Shown: positions 35,015 through 43,710, counted from the first letter of the stretch. The stretch: 64,000 nt of DNA from an uncultured Desulfobacter sp. (GCF_963664415.1 NZ_OY761442.1:186001-250000), one strand, 5' to 3'. The notes: generated by a model not told the origin, from the letters alone. Numbers and translations are program-made.

Positions 35015-36700
35015 ATGTTTCTTGAAAAACTTTGCAAAAAACACCCAGATCTTTATTCGATAATTGAACAACGGGCAAAAAATATAATTTCCTCCAAAGC
35101 GCAGGAACCTGTAGTTGAGCGTCTCAATCTAACATCAGCCCGAAAATTTTTGACAACCATGTCAAAAAAAAAAATAAGCAGGCTTGCGATTGTGGGCTCC
35201 CCCACCATTATAGAAGTAATGTTCAGAGCAGAGCTTTTCTCTTCTTTTGATGTTCCTTTCATTGTTGCCACCAATGGAGATGGCGTGCCCTCAATTTTCG
35301 GAAAGACATGGGAGATGATTCCGGTACGCTCCCCGGAAAATTTTAGCAAATTCCCGGAAACAGAGATTGATGCGGCTCTGGTGCTGGATACGAAGGCTGT
35401 TCCCCCCACATGGTCGAAGGAAAAATTGGCATATCTAAACATAATTCCCCCTTGTGGTCTTCCTTTTAGTGTTCCAGATTCTTTAAAAGAAAATTACGAA
35501 CAATTTACTCAGGCATTTATACAAGACCTTCAAGTACGACTCCATAGGCTTGGGCGTTCTGAAAATATTATTCTTTTCACGGGAATTTATACTTATTTCA
35601 ACTTCAACAGACTTAGTATCGTTTTACGAAAACACGGCTATAAAACGATTTTTATGTCTCTGAATCCAAGCAATCAATTTCACAAAAAAAAACATTACGA
35701 CCTGATTATACATGCAAATGGAGATCTAAACCTTTTTTACATGGTCATTAACGCATTTCCTTTTTTGGCAGTCCATTATCAAGGCTGGCTAAACCTGCAT
35801 GCATTTGCCGCCGTTGCATCCCTTAGTACAACAAGTAAATTTATCATTGAATTTAATGATATGGCCCACATGCTTTTTAGTCCGGAAGAGCATGACTGTA
35901 TTTTTGGAAACGGCATCGCTACAGAAGAAAACAGAGCCACAACCTTTTTGTTTGAACACAGTGATCATGTTGTGTTCAACTACGCACAAGGTTCTGGAGA
36001 AAAGCTCCTGTGCAACTGTACGATTACGCCCCCTTATGAACATTTTCATTCCTATCCGCTACCAGAATTTTTTAAATCCGAACCACCAGAATCAAGTGCA
36101 CCATACCGCATTGCCTTTGCCGGGACCCTCAGTCCATCGTATTTCCCAGACCCACCTTTTGGTGACGTCAAATTAATGGATTTGGCACACACTTTGACAG
36201 ATCAGGGCATGGAGTTTCATATTTTTCTTAACCCTTATCAAGCTAATCAGGCACAAGGAATATTTTGGGACTACCAATATTTTGCGGCTCGCACACCCGG
36301 ATTCAAGATATACAGCGGTTGCGGTCCGGAAGAACTATCTCAAAAATTGGCTTCCATGCATTTTGGCAGCATGCTCTATCAGTTTCCCCCAAATTTTTCT
36401 ATTAATCCTGAGCATTTGACATATATCATGCCGACAAAATTTTTTAGTTATGTCGAAGCAGGATTGCCCGTATTGGTAAGTGACCGGTTCACAGCACTTG
36501 CAGCACTTGTCAAAGAACATGGTATAGGCCTGGTCATCTCTCAAAATGAAATTCCTGTTCTGTCCACAAAACTGACGCAAACAGATCACAAAGCCCTTCG
36601 CAATAACGTGATTGTTTTCAGAAAAGAATTTAATCTGCACAGGCTGATACAAAAACTGGAAAAAGTATACGGTTTTATGAAACTTGATTCGATTAAATGA
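35015..36700 (+). CDS. GT-B glycosyltransferase-like protein, EAGLP paralogue 2
   Basis: A 561-residue soluble protein. The N-terminal 170 residues hold a Rossmann-like domain (RLAIVGSPTIIEVMFRAEL). The middle has HANGDLNLFYMVINAFPFL followed by VHYQGWLNLHAFAA and IEFNDMAHMLF, closely matched in the protein at 61759. The C-terminal half has YRIAFAGTLSPSYFPD and MPTKFFSYVEAGLPVLVS. Strong GGGAGGA ribosome binding site. A run of 11 A (35164-35174) lies in the coding sequence and encodes three lysines. The stop overlaps the E1 alpha start (ATGA). Likely transfers a sugar in the glycan pathway; specificity unknown. Confidence 0.72.
   Translation: MFLEKLCKKHPDLYSIIEQRAKNIISSKAQEPVVERLNLTSARKFLTTMSKKKISRLAIVGSPTIIEVMFRAELFSSFDVPFIVATNGDGVPSIFGKTWEMIPVRSPENFSKFPETEIDAALVLDTKAVPPTWSKEKLAYLNIIPPCGLPFSVPDSLKENYEQFTQAFIQDLQVRLHRLGRSENIILFTGIYTYFNFNRLSIVLRKHGYKTIFMSLNPSNQFHKKKHYDLIIHANGDLNLFYMVINAFPFLAVHYQGWLNLHAFAAVASLSTTSKFIIEFNDMAHMLFSPEEHDCIFGNGIATEENRATTFLFEHSDHVVFNYAQGSGEKLLCNCTITPPYEHFHSYPLPEFFKSEPPESSAPYRIAFAGTLSPSYFPDPPFGDVKLMDLAHTLTDQGMEFHIFLNPYQANQAQGIFWDYQYFAARTPGFKIYSGCGPEELSQKLASMHFGSMLYQFPPNFSINPEHLTYIMPTKFFSYVEAGLPVLVSDRFTALAALVKEHGIGLVISQNEIPVLSTKLTQTDHKALRNNVIVFRKEFNLHRLIQKLEKVYGFMKLDSIK
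35164..35174 (+). repeat. A11 tract inside a glycosyltransferase-like gene
   Basis: Eleven A bases near codon 50 of the gene at 35015, read as Lys-Lys-Lys with part of the following Ile codon. Gain or loss of one base would truncate the protein early, so slippage could switch it. Confidence 0.7.
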
Positions 36701-37680
36701 ACCTGCGAGAAACTGTAACCATGAATTCAAAATTCAATCAAACAGACCTTAAGAGCTTATTATACAAAATGCTGCTCATTCGCCGCTTTGAAGAGCGAAT
36801 CGTCCAACTATACCCTAAGCAGGAAATGAAAACGCCTGTGCACTTGTATATCGGTCAAGAAGCTGTGGCTGCAGGCGTCTGCCATGCTCTGGACACACGG
36901 GATCATGTGTTCAGTACCCATCGCAGCCATGGACACTACCTGGCCAAGGGAGGAAGTGTGAAACACCTTGCCGCAGAACTTTATGGTCGCAAGACCGGAT
37001 GCTCTTCGGGCAAAGGTGGATCCATGCACATTATTGATCTGTCCTGCGGGGTTTCCGGAACCACGGCCATCGTGGGAGGAGGAATTCCCCTTGCAACCGG
37101 TGCGGCACTTGCGTCAAGCATACGAAATGACGGCAAGGTTTCGGTCTCCTTTTTCGGTGACGGCGCAGCTGACGAGGGAACATTTTTTGAAAGCATGGGC
37201 TTTGCAGCGCTCAAGAAATTGCCAATTATATTTGTCATCGAAAACAATTTTTTTGCAACCAGCTCCCCGCTCTCCAGCAGAAGATCCCATAATGAACTTT
37301 ATAAATTGGGTGAATCCCATGGTATACCGTCCGTCCGGGTGGCCGGTAATGACGTGACAACCGTGCTTGAAGCAGCAAGGCTTGCAGTAAAAAGGGCACG
37401 CAAAGGACTTGGGCCCTCCCTGATAGAAGCTGTCACATACCGTTGGAAAGGCCATGTAGGTATTGAAGACACAAAAGACCTCCCCTCCTCCATCCATCGG
37501 GAAATGCAGCAATGCCCCATAGCACTTTTTCAAGAGTGTGTTTTAAAGCATCTATCGTATGGCCCAACACTGATGAAGGAAGTAGAAGGAAAAGTCTTTC
37601 AAGAAGTTGGCGCGGCTTTTAATTTTGCAAAATCAAGCCCGGCCCCTGATATCGAAACAACATATACGAACGTATGGTGA
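36697..37680 (+). CDS. Thiamine-diphosphate dehydrogenase E1 alpha-like subunit
   Basis: A 327-residue protein of the pyruvate/acetoin dehydrogenase E1 alpha family. Seen: LLIRRFEERIVQLY, PVHLYIGQEAVAAGVCHAL, FSTHRSHGHYLAKGG, GKGGSMHIID, and the ThDP/Mg motif from GDGAADEGTF to the Asn of IENN (about 154-184). Slightly shorter than usual. ATG 36697 overlaps the previous stop (ATGA); ATG 36721 is an alternative. No E2 acyltransferase or E3 lipoamide dehydrogenase is encoded nearby, so the pair with the next gene probably passes an activated aldehyde or acetyl unit to a sugar or other acceptor rather than making acetyl-CoA. This is inference from context. Confidence 0.85.
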   Translation: MNLRETVTMNSKFNQTDLKSLLYKMLLIRRFEERIVQLYPKQEMKTPVHLYIGQEAVAAGVCHALDTRDHVFSTHRSHGHYLAKGGSVKHLAAELYGRKTGCSSGKGGSMHIIDLSCGVSGTTAIVGGGIPLATGAALASSIRNDGKVSVSFFGDGAADEGTFFESMGFAALKKLPIIFVIENNFFATSSPLSSRRSHNELYKLGESHGIPSVRVAGNDVTTVLEAARLAVKRARKGLGPSLIEAVTYRWKGHVGIEDTKDLPSSIHREMQQCPIALFQECVLKHLSYGPTLMKEVEGKVFQEVGAAFNFAKSSPAPDIETTYTNVW

Positions 37681-37684
37681 GATA

Positions 37685-38725
37685 ATGCCTTGGACGAAAC
37701 TCGTGGCTGATGCCAAACAATTTGACATGTCAGCCGATTTCAAAAAAAAACGGACATTAAGTTACCGTGAGGCTGTTCTGGAAGCCCAGTGTCAGGCCAT
37801 GACTGCGGATGCGAATGTTTTTGTCATGGGAGAGGGCGTCGATGATACCAACGGTTCTTTTGGCACAACAATAGGCTTACAGGAACGTTTTGGAAGCAAT
37901 CGGGTTCTTGACCTTCCGCTGGCGGAAAATACGTGCATGGGAATGGCCATTGGTGCCGCCCTGACAGGTATGCGCCCTGTCTTGGTGCACTTACGAGTAG
38001 ACTTTACCCTTCTGGCCATGGACCAGATCGTTAACCACGCAGCAAAATGGCATTACATGTTCGACGGCAGACAATGCGTTCCCGTAGTTGTTCGCTGTAT
38101 CATTGGCCGTGGTTGGGGATCGGCAGCCCAGCACTCCCAGAGTCTTCAGGGGCTGTTCCAGCATGTTCCAGGTCTGAAGGTGGTCATGCCTGCCACTGCA
38201 TATGACGCCAAGGGACTCCTCTTAGCGTCTATTGCGGACAACAGTCCGGTTATATTTCTTGAACATCGCTGGTTATACGACTCAAAGGAACATGTTCCTG
38301 AAAATATTTATACAGTCCCCATTGGCCAATCTGCAGTGCCCAGAGAAGGAACAGACATTACTATTGCAGCTGTCTCTCTTATGGTGCATGAGGCTCTCGC
38401 CGCAGCCAAGGAACTCGCATCTGACGGCATTGAGGCCGAAGTACTGGATATGCGCTGTGTGAAACCAATGGATCGGGACGCCCTGGCCAGATCGTTAAAT
38501 AAAACCGGAAGATTAATCGTGGCTGACACGGGCAATATCCTCGGCGGCTGGACAGCCGAAGTGGCGGCCTTTGTCGCAGAAGAACTGCTTCATGATCTCA
38601 AAGCCCCTTTAGTCCGTATTGGACTGCCCGACATCCCAACACCGGCAAGTGCTGTATTGGAAACCCAATTTTATCCAGGCAAAAACGACATTGTCCATAC
38701 AGTCAAACGAATTCTAAACGCTTAA
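37685..38725 (+). CDS. Thiamine-diphosphate dehydrogenase E1 beta-like subunit
   Basis: A 346-residue partner of the E1 alpha gene. Typical E1 beta features: SYREAVLEAQCQAM, FVMGEGVDDTNGSFG, RVLDLPLAENTCMGMAIGAA, HSQSLQGLFQHVPGLKVVMP, and a C-terminal transketolase domain with AEVLDMRCVKPMDRDAL and LIVADTGNILGGWTAEV. ATG 37685 follows the alpha stop by 4 bases; an upstream in-frame start at 37607 lies inside the alpha gene and is unlikely. A 9-base A run occurs near codon 20. Together the two genes should form an alpha2beta2 enzyme. Confidence 0.86.
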   Translation: MPWTKLVADAKQFDMSADFKKKRTLSYREAVLEAQCQAMTADANVFVMGEGVDDTNGSFGTTIGLQERFGSNRVLDLPLAENTCMGMAIGAALTGMRPVLVHLRVDFTLLAMDQIVNHAAKWHYMFDGRQCVPVVVRCIIGRGWGSAAQHSQSLQGLFQHVPGLKVVMPATAYDAKGLLLASIADNSPVIFLEHRWLYDSKEHVPENIYTVPIGQSAVPREGTDITIAAVSLMVHEALAAAKELASDGIEAEVLDMRCVKPMDRDALARSLNKTGRLIVADTGNILGGWTAEVAAFVAEELLHDLKAPLVRIGLPDIPTPASAVLETQFYPGKNDIVHTVKRILNA

Positions 38726-38737
38726 GGACGCCCTGAT

Positions 38738-39838
38738 ATGCAGAACATCATTCTCGACGGACACAAATTAGCCTGGCACAAGGATCGGGTAGATGCACTT
38801 TTAAGGGGAGAGCGAGTGGCACCAATCACCATAGATTGTGCATTGACACGTAAATGTTCCTACAATTGCATTTATTGTTATAGCCAATTGCAGGATAATC
38901 CGGAAAAGCCAATGACCCGAGAGGTTATCCTTGGTTTCCTCCAGGATGCAGCTGAAATCGGAGTAAAGGCAATTAGCTTTGTAAGTGACGGTGAAAGCAC
39001 CTGTAGCCCCTACCTCTACGAAGCCATTTTGCAGGGAAAAGCCAATGGTCTTGATATGGCCTTAGGTACCAATGGTTATCTGCTCAAGGAAGATCGTCTG
39101 GGAGATATCCTGCCGGCCCTGACTTATTTACGCTTTAATATCTCTGCCGGGGAACCTTTGCGCTACACCCATATTCACGGCTGTTCTGAAAAATGTTTCC
39201 ACAAGGTAATAAAGACCATTCGCAAAGCCGTTCGCATCAAACAGGCCAACAACCTGAATGTAACCATCGGCTTGCAGATGGTTCTCATGCCTGACTTTTC
39301 GGATCAAATCATCCCCCTTGCCCGCCTGGGTCGAGATCTTCAAGTTGACTATCTGGTCATCAAACATTGCAGCGACGACGAGGAAGGCCGAATAGGCGTA
39401 GATTATACAGGATACGCAGCGCTTGAACCCCTGCTTCATAAGGCCGAGGCGTTTTCCACGGAGAGCTATCTTGTTCAAGCCAAATGGTCAAAAATTAGAA
39501 GCTGCGGAAAGCGTTCCTATGCACAATGCTACGGCCCTCCGCTGATACTACAGATGTCCGGATCCGGTTTAGTGGCACCCTGTGGAATGTTGTTCAACGA
39601 ACGGTATAAAAAATATCACATAGGTAATATCGTAGATACACCGTTCAAGGAACTGTGGCAGAGCAAACGTTATTGGGATGTCATGAATCTGATCGCATCT
39701 GAAGCATTTAATGCACAGCACATGTGTGGTTCCCTGTGTCTCCAGCATAAGGTTAATGAATGCTTGTGGGACCTTCGGTGCAAGGGCGGACATATAGAAA
39801 CACCAGAGATCCCTCCAATGCACGTTAACTTCATATAA
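38738..39838 (+). CDS. Radical SAM/SPASM enzyme, C-terminus PPMHVNFI
   Basis: A 366-residue radical SAM protein with CSYNCIYC (Cys40, Cys44, Cys47), then FVSDGESTCSPYLYE (SAM-binding glycine-rich strand, here with an extra Cys) and LGTNGYLL. SPASM region: RSYAQCYGPPLILQMSGSG, VAPCGMLF, YHIGNIVDTPFKELWQ, and QHMCGSLCLQHKVNECLWDL. The ending PPMHVNFI matches that of the gene at 32253, and the same hairpin repeat follows the stop. AAGGA ribosome binding site. Last gene of the repeat-bordered group. Reaction unknown; sugar dehydrogenation, epimerisation or deoxygenation are known for relatives. Confidence 0.85.
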   Translation: MQNIILDGHKLAWHKDRVDALLRGERVAPITIDCALTRKCSYNCIYCYSQLQDNPEKPMTREVILGFLQDAAEIGVKAISFVSDGESTCSPYLYEAILQGKANGLDMALGTNGYLLKEDRLGDILPALTYLRFNISAGEPLRYTHIHGCSEKCFHKVIKTIRKAVRIKQANNLNVTIGLQMVLMPDFSDQIIPLARLGRDLQVDYLVIKHCSDDEEGRIGVDYTGYAALEPLLHKAEAFSTESYLVQAKWSKIRSCGKRSYAQCYGPPLILQMSGSGLVAPCGMLFNERYKKYHIGNIVDTPFKELWQSKRYWDVMNLIASEAFNAQHMCGSLCLQHKVNECLWDLRCKGGHIETPEIPPMHVNFI

Positions 39839-39912
39839 CACCCACGGGCTGACCTGGTTTTTCACCAAGGTTCAGCCATAACGAAAGTTGAAAGGTCTGT
39901 GTGAGTTGTACA
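39830..39912 (+). repeat. Hairpin repeat copy 3, after the second HVNFI radical SAM gene
   Basis: Begins with TTCATATAA, the last codons of the radical SAM gene. Stem GGCTGA (39847-39852) pairs with TCAGCC (39872-39877), and CCTGG (39853-39857) pairs with CCAAGG (39865-39870). Tail TAACGAAAGTTGAAAGGTCTGTG (39879-39901) matches copies 1 and 2. Similarity with copy 1 begins before the stop, inside the codons for PPxHVNFI. Confidence 0.75.
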
Positions 39913-39935
39913 GACTCTAAAAAAAAAATTGATAC

Positions 39936-41651
39936 ATGAAATTTCTTTCCATCATTCAGGACTCATGGTCCCTCAAGTTTAACAATAACCGTGCATTATT
40001 GCCCCTGAACGGGTACACATGTCTTGAGGGAATCCTTAAAAGATTGGGCAGAATTCAGGAGATTGACGATGTCGTTTTGATAACGTCACAATTGGTTAAA
40101 GATGACAAATTGGCCGAATTTGCCAATTCAATAGGTCTTAGCGTTTTTAGAGGGGATGAAAGGGATGTGTTGTCTAGAACTTTACTTCCTATAGAAGCCC
40201 TCAACCCCGAATATGTAATCAAGGTGTCAGGTAATAATCCTCTCATTGATTCAAACCATATTCAAAAAATGATCAGGCATATTGAAGGCTCTTCATTCGA
40301 TATGGCCACGAACGAATGCAGAGGGAGTATCATCCGTGGCCTTGGTGCGGAAGTCATCAGAGCAAAAACACTTAAAGAGATTGATACTGAGCGTTTAACA
40401 CCTTTCCAAAGGGAATTTCATACCCAATTCATCAAACAAAATCCTGAGAGATTCAAAATATTTGAATCTCGGTCTCCGTTGAGCAGAACAGAATATTCTT
40501 TATCTTTGGACATTCGGCGTGACTACCTATTAATAAAGGAAATCGTAGCTCTTTTGGGAGGAAATGCAGATGAAGCAGCTATTGTTTCCCTGCTGGACGC
40601 CAACCCGCATCTTGTGGAGATCAATGCGCGACCTCCTTCACAGGAAGTCTGTGCTGACAAGCTCATGCTTTTCCCAGATAAGCTTAAAAAATTTCATGCC
40701 ATCGTGAAAAAAAATATATCACATGATATAAGTTACCCGATCAACGTGGAACTTTCCCTAACTGACCGTTGCCAATTGCATTGTATTTGGTGTTCCGACC
40801 GAGAACTGAGGCGCAAGGAAGCTGCAACCATAGACACTAGTGTCGTGATGAGGCTTGCTGACGACCTAAGAACACACGGAACGAAGGGAGTCGTCATTGA
40901 GGGTGGCGGTGAACCCACCCTGCATCCTGATTTCAACCGTATCGTCAGACACCTTGCCGGGATAGGGCTTAGTTTAGGGCTTATAACGAATGGTTTGCTG
41001 CCACTACCTCCGGAAATCATTTCTTGCTTCGAGTGGATTCGAGTCAGCTTAGACGCGTGTAATGAAAAGGAGTTCAGGGCTTTAAAAGGGAGTGACGGTT
41101 TTGGGCAAGTTATCTCTAATATTCAGACAATGGTTTCCCACTGTCCTGTTGTTGGCGTTGGTTATGTACTCACTAACCAGAACCATGATGCCCTTGAAAA
41201 CCTCATTTTCCTGCTCCAAAAAATTAACGTTAGTTACCTTCAAATCAGACCCGTGGTAGATCATCCGAACCTGACTCTGCGCAAGAATATTTCCTACCTG
41301 CGTGATTTTACATATCACTCATTCCCAATCCTTCTCAATGCACTGTCAGAGAATGCCAGTTCCGGCAACGGTGGCCTGCCATGCTACACACACAGCCTGA
41401 CCACTGTAATAAGCTCTTCAGGCAACGTGTTTATTTGCGGGAGATTAAACATCCACAACTGGCTAAAACCGCTCGGAAATATAGCCGAAATCCCCTTTTT
41501 TAAAATATGGAACGGTCCAGAGCGTAAAAAGCAAGCACAACAAATACTTGATGCCTCCTTTTGCAAAGCAAACTGTCCCCAGTGCCGTATGGCCAAGTTT
41601 AATCTCTTAATAGACAAGCAGATAAATATTAAAACCAAAAATTTTATCTAA
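39936..41651 (+). CDS. Fusion of nucleotidyltransferase-like domain with radical SAM/SPASM enzyme
   Basis: A 571-residue two-part protein. Residues 1-230 resemble SpsF/NeuA-type cytidylyltransferases: MKFLSIIQDSWSLKFNNNRA at the start (the usual SxRLPGK loop is degenerate), GLSVFRGDERDVLSRTL, VIKVSGNNPLIDSNHIQKM and YSLSLDIRRDYLLIKEI (the SLTVDxxxD equivalent). Residues about 265-565 are a radical SAM enzyme with CQLHCIWC (Cys279, Cys283, Cys286), IEGGGEPTLHPDF, LITNGLLP, and a SPASM end with GNVFICGRLN and CKANCPQCRMAKF. The radical half could act on the nucleotide sugar made or bound by the first half. It ends in KNFI, like a shortened form of HVNFI, but no hairpin repeat follows. Confidence 0.83.
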   Translation: MKFLSIIQDSWSLKFNNNRALLPLNGYTCLEGILKRLGRIQEIDDVVLITSQLVKDDKLAEFANSIGLSVFRGDERDVLSRTLLPIEALNPEYVIKVSGNNPLIDSNHIQKMIRHIEGSSFDMATNECRGSIIRGLGAEVIRAKTLKEIDTERLTPFQREFHTQFIKQNPERFKIFESRSPLSRTEYSLSLDIRRDYLLIKEIVALLGGNADEAAIVSLLDANPHLVEINARPPSQEVCADKLMLFPDKLKKFHAIVKKNISHDISYPINVELSLTDRCQLHCIWCSDRELRRKEAATIDTSVVMRLADDLRTHGTKGVVIEGGGEPTLHPDFNRIVRHLAGIGLSLGLITNGLLPLPPEIISCFEWIRVSLDACNEKEFRALKGSDGFGQVISNIQTMVSHCPVVGVGYVLTNQNHDALENLIFLLQKINVSYLQIRPVVDHPNLTLRKNISYLRDFTYHSFPILLNALSENASSGNGGLPCYTHSLTTVISSSGNVFICGRLNIHNWLKPLGNIAEIPFFKIWNGPERKKQAQQILDASFCKANCPQCRMAKFNLLIDKQINIKTKNFI

Positions 41652-41666
41652 CCCTAACGGAATCGT

Positions 41667-42665
41667 ATGAAAACCAACGTAGGCTGGAAGCCACAACTTA
41701 GCTATTTTAAACAGCTCCATCATCACTTGCTACGCTCCCACGGCAATCCGTCATACGGATTGTACAGACTTCGTTGGCATATCGGACCTAAATTTTTCTA
41801 TGCTGGTAAGGCCCCCATGAATTTAATCATAGAACCCAGCAGTCTTTGCAACCTTGAATGCATCATGTGTTCAGACAGATTCAGCCCCCGCCCTCGAGGA
41901 AATATGGATGAAGGTTTGTTCGTATCCATCGTGCGCCAAGCGCGTGAGCTATGCATCCCCAGCATCAAATTCAGTTATGCCGGGGAACCCCTTATGCATC
42001 CCCATTTTTTTGAAATGCTCGAATATCTCTGCTCAAATACCAATTCAGATATTTCATTTTTAACCAACGGTACTTTTCTTACACCGGAGAACTCTCGTAG
42101 AGCCGTTGATTTCGGCGTTGCGGAAATCATTGTTTCTGTAGATGGTTTGAGCAAAAAGGTATATGAAACCATCCGCCGAAAAGCTTCATATGACCGTGTA
42201 ATAGGGAACATAGAGGCATTATTGACTTACAAACGCAAACTTGGTAAAAAACTTCCCTTGATCCGTATTCAGTTCACTCGACAACGCGACAATGCTCACG
42301 AAACCGAAGCATTTGTTTCCTATTGGAAACCACGGGTAGACATCGTCACTATCAACGAATATGCAAGGCCTGTGGATTGTGACAACAATTGCGAAGACTA
42401 CTCAGCCGACAAACTGTATTCGGATCGATTTGCGGAAACATACACTGAGAATCCATGTTCACAGCTATGGCAACGCCTGGCTATCCTTTGGAACGGAGAC
42501 GTAGTACCTTGCAACGGTGAATACGTTATCGGCAACATCAACTACAGTACTATCGCTCAAATTTGGCAAAGTGAAAAATTGAAACAGTTGCGGCTTTTTC
42601 ATAAACAAGGTTTCGTCTCAAAGGATCCGCACTGCAAAGTGTGTGGTTATAGAAATCTCGCATAA
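41667..42665 (+). CDS. Radical SAM/SPASM enzyme
   Basis: A 332-residue radical SAM protein. CNLECIMC gives Cys61, Cys65 and Cys68; KFSYAGEPLMHPHFFEML and FLTNGTFLT follow; IIVSVDGLSKKVYETIRR is a standard strand. The C-terminus has CSQLWQRLAILWNGDVVPCN and IGNINYSTIAQIWQ, ending with CKVCGYRNLA, a compact SPASM/twitch cluster region. It follows the fusion gene by 15 bases with CGGA as weak ribosome binding site. It belongs to a different subgroup from the two HVNFI enzymes, so a different step is likely. Confidence 0.85.
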   Translation: MKTNVGWKPQLSYFKQLHHHLLRSHGNPSYGLYRLRWHIGPKFFYAGKAPMNLIIEPSSLCNLECIMCSDRFSPRPRGNMDEGLFVSIVRQARELCIPSIKFSYAGEPLMHPHFFEMLEYLCSNTNSDISFLTNGTFLTPENSRRAVDFGVAEIIVSVDGLSKKVYETIRRKASYDRVIGNIEALLTYKRKLGKKLPLIRIQFTRQRDNAHETEAFVSYWKPRVDIVTINEYARPVDCDNNCEDYSADKLYSDRFAETYTENPCSQLWQRLAILWNGDVVPCNGEYVIGNINYSTIAQIWQSEKLKQLRLFHKQGFVSKDPHCKVCGYRNLA

Positions 42666-42678
42666 AAGGACTCATATC

Positions 42679-43710
42679 GTGATAAAACCCATACAGATAG
42701 GAAAACATATTATCGGAAATGGCCGTACGTTCATCATTGCCGAACTCGGGTACAATTTCAACACGTTGGACGAAGCGTTTAGTTCCATTGATGCATTAGC
42801 ACAAACCGGTGCAGACGCAATTAAATTCCAAACCTTCAGGGCTGAAACAATCACATCCCAAAAAACATTTTTCCCCAGCCAAGCTGGCTCAGCCAATCAG
42901 TTCGAAGAATTCAAACAATACGAGCTATCCCAAGAGCAGCATGTGGCGCTCTTTAAACGAGCAATGGAAAATGGACTCCTCCCATTCTCCACACCAAGTT
43001 ACTTTGACGATGTAGATCTTCTGGAAGAATTGGGCGTTCATGTTTATAAAATCGGCTCCGATGATCTGACAAATTTGCCCTTCCTTGATTATGTCGCACG
43101 CAAAGGGAAGCCAATGATCATTTCTACCGGTATGAGCTATATAGGAGAAGTGGATGCGGCAGTGCGGACCATCCACGAAACAGGCAACAAACACCTTGTC
43201 GTGTTACATTGTACTTCCAACTACCCCCTAACGGATTACGCCAATACCAATCTACGTGCAGTACTATCAATGCGTGACGTATTTAAAGTACTGGTGGGGT
43301 ACTCTGATCACTCCCAAGAGGATTTCACATCCTTGGCAGCTGTAAGCCTCGGAGCATGTGTAATCGAGAAGCATTTCACCCTGTCGCGCGATATTCCTGC
43401 CCCGGATTGTGCCTTCTCATACCAACCGAATGATATGGCACGTTTAGTGAAAACCATCCGTAACCTGGAAGCCGCACTTGGCGATGGATTGAAAAAACCG
43501 GCACCCAGTGAAAAAGAAATGCGGCAAGAGACCAGAAAATCCGTGATTGCAAAACGCGATATCGAAATCGGCGAAGCCATCGGTGAAAAAGATTTTATTG
43601 TTAAACGCCCCGGAACCGGGATCTCACCAGCCTTGAGCCATATTGTTCCAGGCCGAAAGGCTCGACAGAGAATTGAGGCAGACACCCCTATCACTTGGGC
43701 GCATTTGTGA
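42679..43710 (+). CDS. neuB-like: NeuB-type nonulosonate synthase, second copy
   Basis: A 343-residue synthase that joins phosphoenolpyruvate to an amino sugar. FIIAELGYNFNTLDEAFSSI, AIKFQTFRAETITSQ, FSTPSYFDDVDLLEELGV, KIGSDDLTNLPFLDYV, MIISTGMSYIGEVDAAV, LHCTSNYP, VGYSDHSQEDF and CVIEKHFTLSRDIPAPD are all family motifs; the last 60 residues form the SAF domain (SVIAKRDIEIGEAI). A GTG start at 42679 with AAGGA (42666-42670) is preferred over an in-frame start at 42643 inside the previous gene. GTGA overlap with the PseG-like gene. Closest in look to Leg/Pse synthases with the DIPAPD segment; substrate not certain. Confidence 0.87.
   Translation: MIKPIQIGKHIIGNGRTFIIAELGYNFNTLDEAFSSIDALAQTGADAIKFQTFRAETITSQKTFFPSQAGSANQFEEFKQYELSQEQHVALFKRAMENGLLPFSTPSYFDDVDLLEELGVHVYKIGSDDLTNLPFLDYVARKGKPMIISTGMSYIGEVDAAVRTIHETGNKHLVVLHCTSNYPLTDYANTNLRAVLSMRDVFKVLVGYSDHSQEDFTSLAAVSLGACVIEKHFTLSRDIPAPDCAFSYQPNDMARLVKTIRNLEAALGDGLKKPAPSEKEMRQETRKSVIAKRDIEIGEAIGEKDFIVKRPGTGISPALSHIVPGRKARQRIEADTPITWAHL

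Noticed and set aside
33341..39912. Hairpin repeats as integron attC sites
   Set aside because: The hairpin and location after genes recall attC, but the paired RYYYAAC/GTTRRRY core sites are not present and no integron integrase is seen.
33341..39912. Diversity-generating retroelement variable repeats
   Set aside because: No reverse transcriptase gene, no adenine-directed variation pattern, and the repeated coding part is only the last few codons.
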